From: TCS-49 sp964442515
Lineage (GTDB): Bacteria; Campylobacterota; Campylobacteria; Campylobacterales; Sulfurovaceae
Reading direction: 5' to 3'
NCBI GenBank assembly: GCA_964442515.1
Contig: CAYUAC010000016.1
Location: 1 to 25,192 of the forward strand
DNA: 25,192 nt
In this document: positions 22,961 to 25,192 of the stretch, one piece after another
Layout of the letters: every line of letters starts with the position of its first letter
How positions within the stretch are numbered: the first letter of the stretch is position 1
The notes under the pieces: generated by a model
Database searches by the model: none
What the model saw: the letters and a program-made list of their open reading frames with translations, nothing else
What the model was told of the DNA's origin: nothing
Translations under genes and position numbers: made by a program

Positions 22961-23009
22961 CATATTGCTGTATATATATTGAAATTACTGCTGTATATAA
23001 AGTATACAG
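22957..23009. promoter_or_regulatory. Array of four TATACA/TGTATA half-sites between divergent operons
   Basis: Two perfect inverted repeats lie side by side: TATACA-TATTGC-TGTATA (22957-22974) and CTGTATA-TAAAG-TATACAG (22991-23009). Half-site starts are 12, 23 and 11 bases apart, close to one, two and one helical turns. TGCTGTATATA is repeated directly at 22966 and 22989. The array overlaps the minus-strand -10 and lies about 30 bases upstream of the amtB -10. It looks like a tandem operator for a dimeric regulator acting on both operons; the regulator cannot be named. Confidence 0.55.
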
Positions 23010-23040
23010 TATAGGTGTATAAAAGCATGTGGATATTGTC

Positions 23041-23046
23041 TATAAT
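23041..23046 (+). promoter_or_regulatory. -10 box of amtB-glnK
   Basis: A perfect TATAAT lies 29 bases before the amtB ATG. No -35 and no sigma-54 (TGGCAC-N5-TTGC) element is visible in 22928-23075, so vegetative transcription with control from the upstream half-site array is the simplest reading. Confidence 0.55.
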
Positions 23047-23075
23047 TGGGATGTAAAAACAAAAAAGGAGCGAAA

Positions 23076-24290
23076 ATGGAAACGTTTTCTGATGTGGGGT
23101 ATATCCTCGACGGGTTTTTAATGGTAATCGCAGGTATCCTGGTTATGTGGATGGCTGCCGGTTTTTCGATGCTGGAAGCGGGTTTGACGCGGACAAAGAA
23201 CAATGTGGTTATTTTGACAAAAAATATTTCGCTTTTCTCAATCGCGTCGATCATGTTCTTTTTGATCGGGTACAACCTGATGTATGGAAGCGGTAACGCG
23301 TTTATCGGGAGCGGCTTTGCGCTTAGCGGTTTCAGCAGTGAGGACTTGGGACATTCGGTTATGGCTGACTTTTTCTTCCAGGTTGTTTTTGTCGCGACGG
23401 CTGCATCAGTCATCAGCGGTACGATCGCTGAGCGTATGCGCCTTTGGCCGTTTTTGATCTTTGTGGTCGTACTAAGCGGCGTGATCTATCCTATCCAGGG
23501 ACACTGGACATGGGGCGGAACCGAACTTGGCGGCTTGATAAGCGGCTTTAGCGACTTTGCCGGATCGACTATCGTTCACTCTGTCGGCGGCTGGGCCGCA
23601 CTTGCGGGTGTACTGCTGCTTGGCGCCAGACGCGGCAAGTTTGCCAAAGACGGCAGCGTGCGACCGATCCCCGGTTCCAGTATGCCATTGGCCACACTTG
23701 GTACCTTTATCCTGTGGATGGGATGGTTTGGTTTCAACGGCGGTTCGCAGCTTGCCCTTGGCAGTAAAGAAGATATCGACGCGGTCGGTATGGTTGTAGC
23801 TTCAACCAATATGGCAGCAGCTGTCGGTGCGGTAACGGCAGCAGTGGCAACACAGCTGATCTATAAAAAAGTGGATCTTACCTTTGTGCTTAACGGTGCG
23901 CTTGCCGGTCTGGTTTCTGTTACGGCTGCTCCTGATAGCGGTATGTGGTACGCAACCATCGTCGGTTTTGTCGGTGCATTGCTGGTAGTATTTGCGGTGC
24001 CTTTGTTTGACAAGTTCAAAATCGACGATCCCGTCGGCGCTCTGTCGGTGCACCTGGTAGCCGGTATCTGGGGTACGCTTGCAGTAGGTATCTTTACGGG
24101 TACGGCAACCTTTTTCGATCAGTTAAAAGGTGTGGTCGTCATCGGTATCTTTGTTTTTGTCGCTTCCTTTATCGTCTGGTTCATCCTGGATAAAACCATG
24201 GGGCTTCGAATCAGCGAAGAAGAAGAGGTTGACGGCGAGGATATCCACGAAACGGGTCTGGAAGCCTACCCTGAATTTAAACGAAACTAA
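23076..24290 (+). CDS. amtB: Ammonium transporter AmtB
   Basis: The 404-residue polytopic membrane protein conducts ammonium across the inner membrane. Family marks are G-x-x-M-L-E-A-G-L near the start, D160 in G-F-S-D-F-A-G-S, the first pore histidine H168 in V-H-S-V-G-G, and the second, H326, in S-V-H-L-V-A-G-I-W-G. About eleven hydrophobic helices are expected from the profile. The tail G-L-E-A-Y-P-E-F is the cytoplasmic end common in Amt proteins linked to P-II. ATG 23076 is chosen over an in-frame upstream codon because AAGGAG is five bases before it. The glnK gene starts 15 bases after the stop, the usual operon for nitrogen control. Confidence 0.97.
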   Translation: METFSDVGYILDGFLMVIAGILVMWMAAGFSMLEAGLTRTKNNVVILTKNISLFSIASIMFFLIGYNLMYGSGNAFIGSGFALSGFSSEDLGHSVMADFFFQVVFVATAASVISGTIAERMRLWPFLIFVVVLSGVIYPIQGHWTWGGTELGGLISGFSDFAGSTIVHSVGGWAALAGVLLLGARRGKFAKDGSVRPIPGSSMPLATLGTFILWMGWFGFNGGSQLALGSKEDIDAVGMVVASTNMAAAVGAVTAAVATQLIYKKVDLTFVLNGALAGLVSVTAAPDSGMWYATIVGFVGALLVVFAVPLFDKFKIDDPVGALSVHLVAGIWGTLAVGIFTGTATFFDQLKGVVVIGIFVFVASFIVWFILDKTMGLRISEEEEVDGEDIHETGLEAYPEFKRN

Positions 24291-24305
24291 GAAAGGAAAG
24301 AAGCT

Positions 24306-24644
24306 ATGAAAAAAATAGAAGCAGTAATCAAACCCTTTAAACTCGAAGACGTCAAAGACGCGCTTTTAGAACTGGGGGTGACTGGCATGACCGTTACCGA
24401 CGTCAAAGGCCACGGCCGGCAGCAGGGCCACAGCGAACTCTACAGAGGCGCGGAATACGTGGTCGATTTTCTGCCCAAACTCAAAGTTGAAGTCATCGTT
24501 GATGACTCCATCACCGACGAGGTCGTTAAAACCCTCGTCTCAGCCGCCAGAACAGGCAAGATCGGTGACGGCAAGATATTTGTCACCGCTTTGGAAAACA
24601 TCGTCCGTATCAGAACGGGCGAAGAGGGCAGCGAAGCGATGTAA
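24306..24644 (+). CDS. glnK: P-II family nitrogen regulatory protein
   Basis: The 112-residue protein has the complete P-II layout: M-K-K-I-E-A-V-I-K-P-F-K at the start, V-K-G-H-G-R-Q-Q-G-H leading into the T-loop, E-L-Y-R-G-A-E-Y with the modifiable Tyr51, and the C-loop T-G-K-I-G-D-G-K-I-F. P-II proteins bind ATP/ADP and 2-oxoglutarate and block AmtB by inserting the T-loop into its pores when nitrogen is sufficient. The position directly after amtB supports the GlnK name over GlnB. AAAGGAAAG precedes the ATG. Whether Tyr51 is uridylylated depends on a GlnD not seen here. Confidence 0.96.
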   Translation: MKKIEAVIKPFKLEDVKDALLELGVTGMTVTDVKGHGRQQGHSELYRGAEYVVDFLPKLKVEVIVDDSITDEVVKTLVSAARTGKIGDGKIFVTALENIVRIRTGEEGSEAM

Positions 24645-24645
24645 G

Positions 24646-25192
24646 TCAGCGTTTTTGTTTGTAAAGAACAATAAGTACTCCTCCTACAATAACGGGCACG
24701 ACCCCCAGCATCTGTGCGGGGGTCGGAACTTCATGTAACAGAAAATACGCAAATCCCATCGTATACACCGGGCCCAAAGCCGTCATCGCGCCGGCTTTGG
24801 TAACGCTGATGCGGTGGATTGCCTCAATCCAAAAAATCTTTGAAAGACCAAGCAGCAAAAAGCCGTTGATAAACAGCAGCCACAACACGGCGGATATATC
24901 GCCCAAATCCGGAGCGCTGTCAAGCCAAAAAGCCAGGGCAAACAGCAGCGGAATGGACAGCAGCGTACGGACAAAAAGAAGACTGTGGGCACCGACGTTG
25001 CGGCGGGTTCTTTGCTGGTAGTAGTTGGCAACCGGCGCGATCATCGCCGCAATGAGTACCAAAATATCGCCTTTGTTCAGATCAAGGCCTTTGGCTTTAG
25101 TGAGGATAATAACGGCTCCGCCGGCCATCAAAAACGCGCCCACTACCTGCAACCGGGTGATGGGTTCTTTTTTCAAAACGTTAAAGAATAAA
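24646..25192 (-). CDS. EamA/DMT-family transporter, C-terminal part
   Basis: The open frame runs off the right edge, so the start is missing. The 181 or so visible residues contain several hydrophobic helices (V-V-G-A-F-L-M-A-G-G-A-V-I-I-L, G-F-L-L-L-G-L-S-K-I-F-W, A-Q-M-L-G-V-V-P-V-I-V-G-G-V-L-I-V-L). The motif F-N-V-L-K-K-E-P-I-T followed by a helix, repeated in similar form as L-H-E-V-P-T-P-A-Q-M-L-G, is the end of each EamA repeat. Both EamA halves are thus at least partly present. These are drug/metabolite-type exporters; the substrate cannot be read. The stop lies one base from the glnK stop, with no room for a terminator between them. Confidence 0.85.
   Translation of the reverse strand, partial: LFFNVLKKEPITRLQVVGAFLMAGGAVIILTKAKGLDLNKGDILVLIAAMIAPVANYYQQRTRRNVGAHSLLFVRTLLSIPLLFALAFWLDSAPDLGDISAVLWLLFINGFLLLGLSKIFWIEAIHRISVTKAGAMTALGPVYTMGFAYFLLHEVPTPAQMLGVVPVIVGGVLIVLYKQKR

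Noticed and set aside
1..25192. CRISPR arrays, tRNA or rRNA genes, insertion sequences, phage genes
   Set aside because: On reading both strands I saw no regularly spaced repeats, no tRNA or rRNA signatures, and no transposase or integrase motifs.

Overview
The window reads as a chromosomal segment of a free-living, sulfur-oxidiser-type Campylobacterota (Sulfurimonas, Sulfuricurvum or Sulfurovum relatives). The clues are repeated Aer-type PAS domains with an H-N-I-x-R-H-P-D-M-P signature, a CetB/CetA-like energy-taxis pair, soluble PAS histidine kinases with an H-Q-W-[RK]-Q-P phosphoacceptor box, perfect TATAAT -10 boxes without a recognisable -35, and a class 2 pyrD. The genus is inferred from gene content only. 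A run of ten N bases at 21794-21803 shows this is a draft or scaffolded assembly.

Layout. 1-505: tail of an antitoxin and a complete MazF/PemK toxin at the left edge, then a gene-poor stretch with one small ORF. 772-10700: a tightly packed signalling cluster, all on +. In order: soluble PAS-PAS histidine kinase, REC-PAS regulator, REC-degenerate GGDEF-EAL phosphodiesterase, OmpR-type regulator, second histidine kinase broken by a frameshift, REC-PAS-PAS regulator, a 698-residue beta-propeller plus alpha-solenoid protein, and a small receiver-like protein. 10789-12871: Aer-type PAS protein and CZB-tailed chemoreceptor, then a tiny membrane ORF, closed by a strong hairpin. 12938-15343 (-): periplasmic rhodanese followed by a Cache-type chemoreceptor. 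15547-17910 (+): pyrD and an exported M16 peptidase. 17885-19604 (-): CYTH protein and NDH-2-like flavoprotein. 19689-20558 (+): CHAD protein, divergent from CYTH. 20555-22927 (-): membrane sensor, AAA+/Fis regulator (interrupted by the assembly gap) and a PAS/degenerate-kinase protein. 23076-24644 (+): amtB and glnK. 24646-25192 (-): the end of an EamA transporter.

How the parts may work together. The 772-10700 cluster has two soluble kinases, four receiver proteins and several receiver-like folds that seem to lack phosphorylation residues. It has one transcriptional output (OmpR type), one second-messenger output (EAL), and a large propeller-solenoid protein that could act as a scaffold. 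Its PAS domains are close paralogues of the PAS protein paired with the following chemoreceptor, so redox or energy state is a plausible shared input for transcription, c-di-GMP turnover and taxis. This is inference, and I do not recognise the whole cluster as a described system. The amtB upstream region carries four TATACA/TGTATA half-sites in a symmetric array shared with the divergent sensor operon, suggesting joint control of ammonium uptake and that operon.
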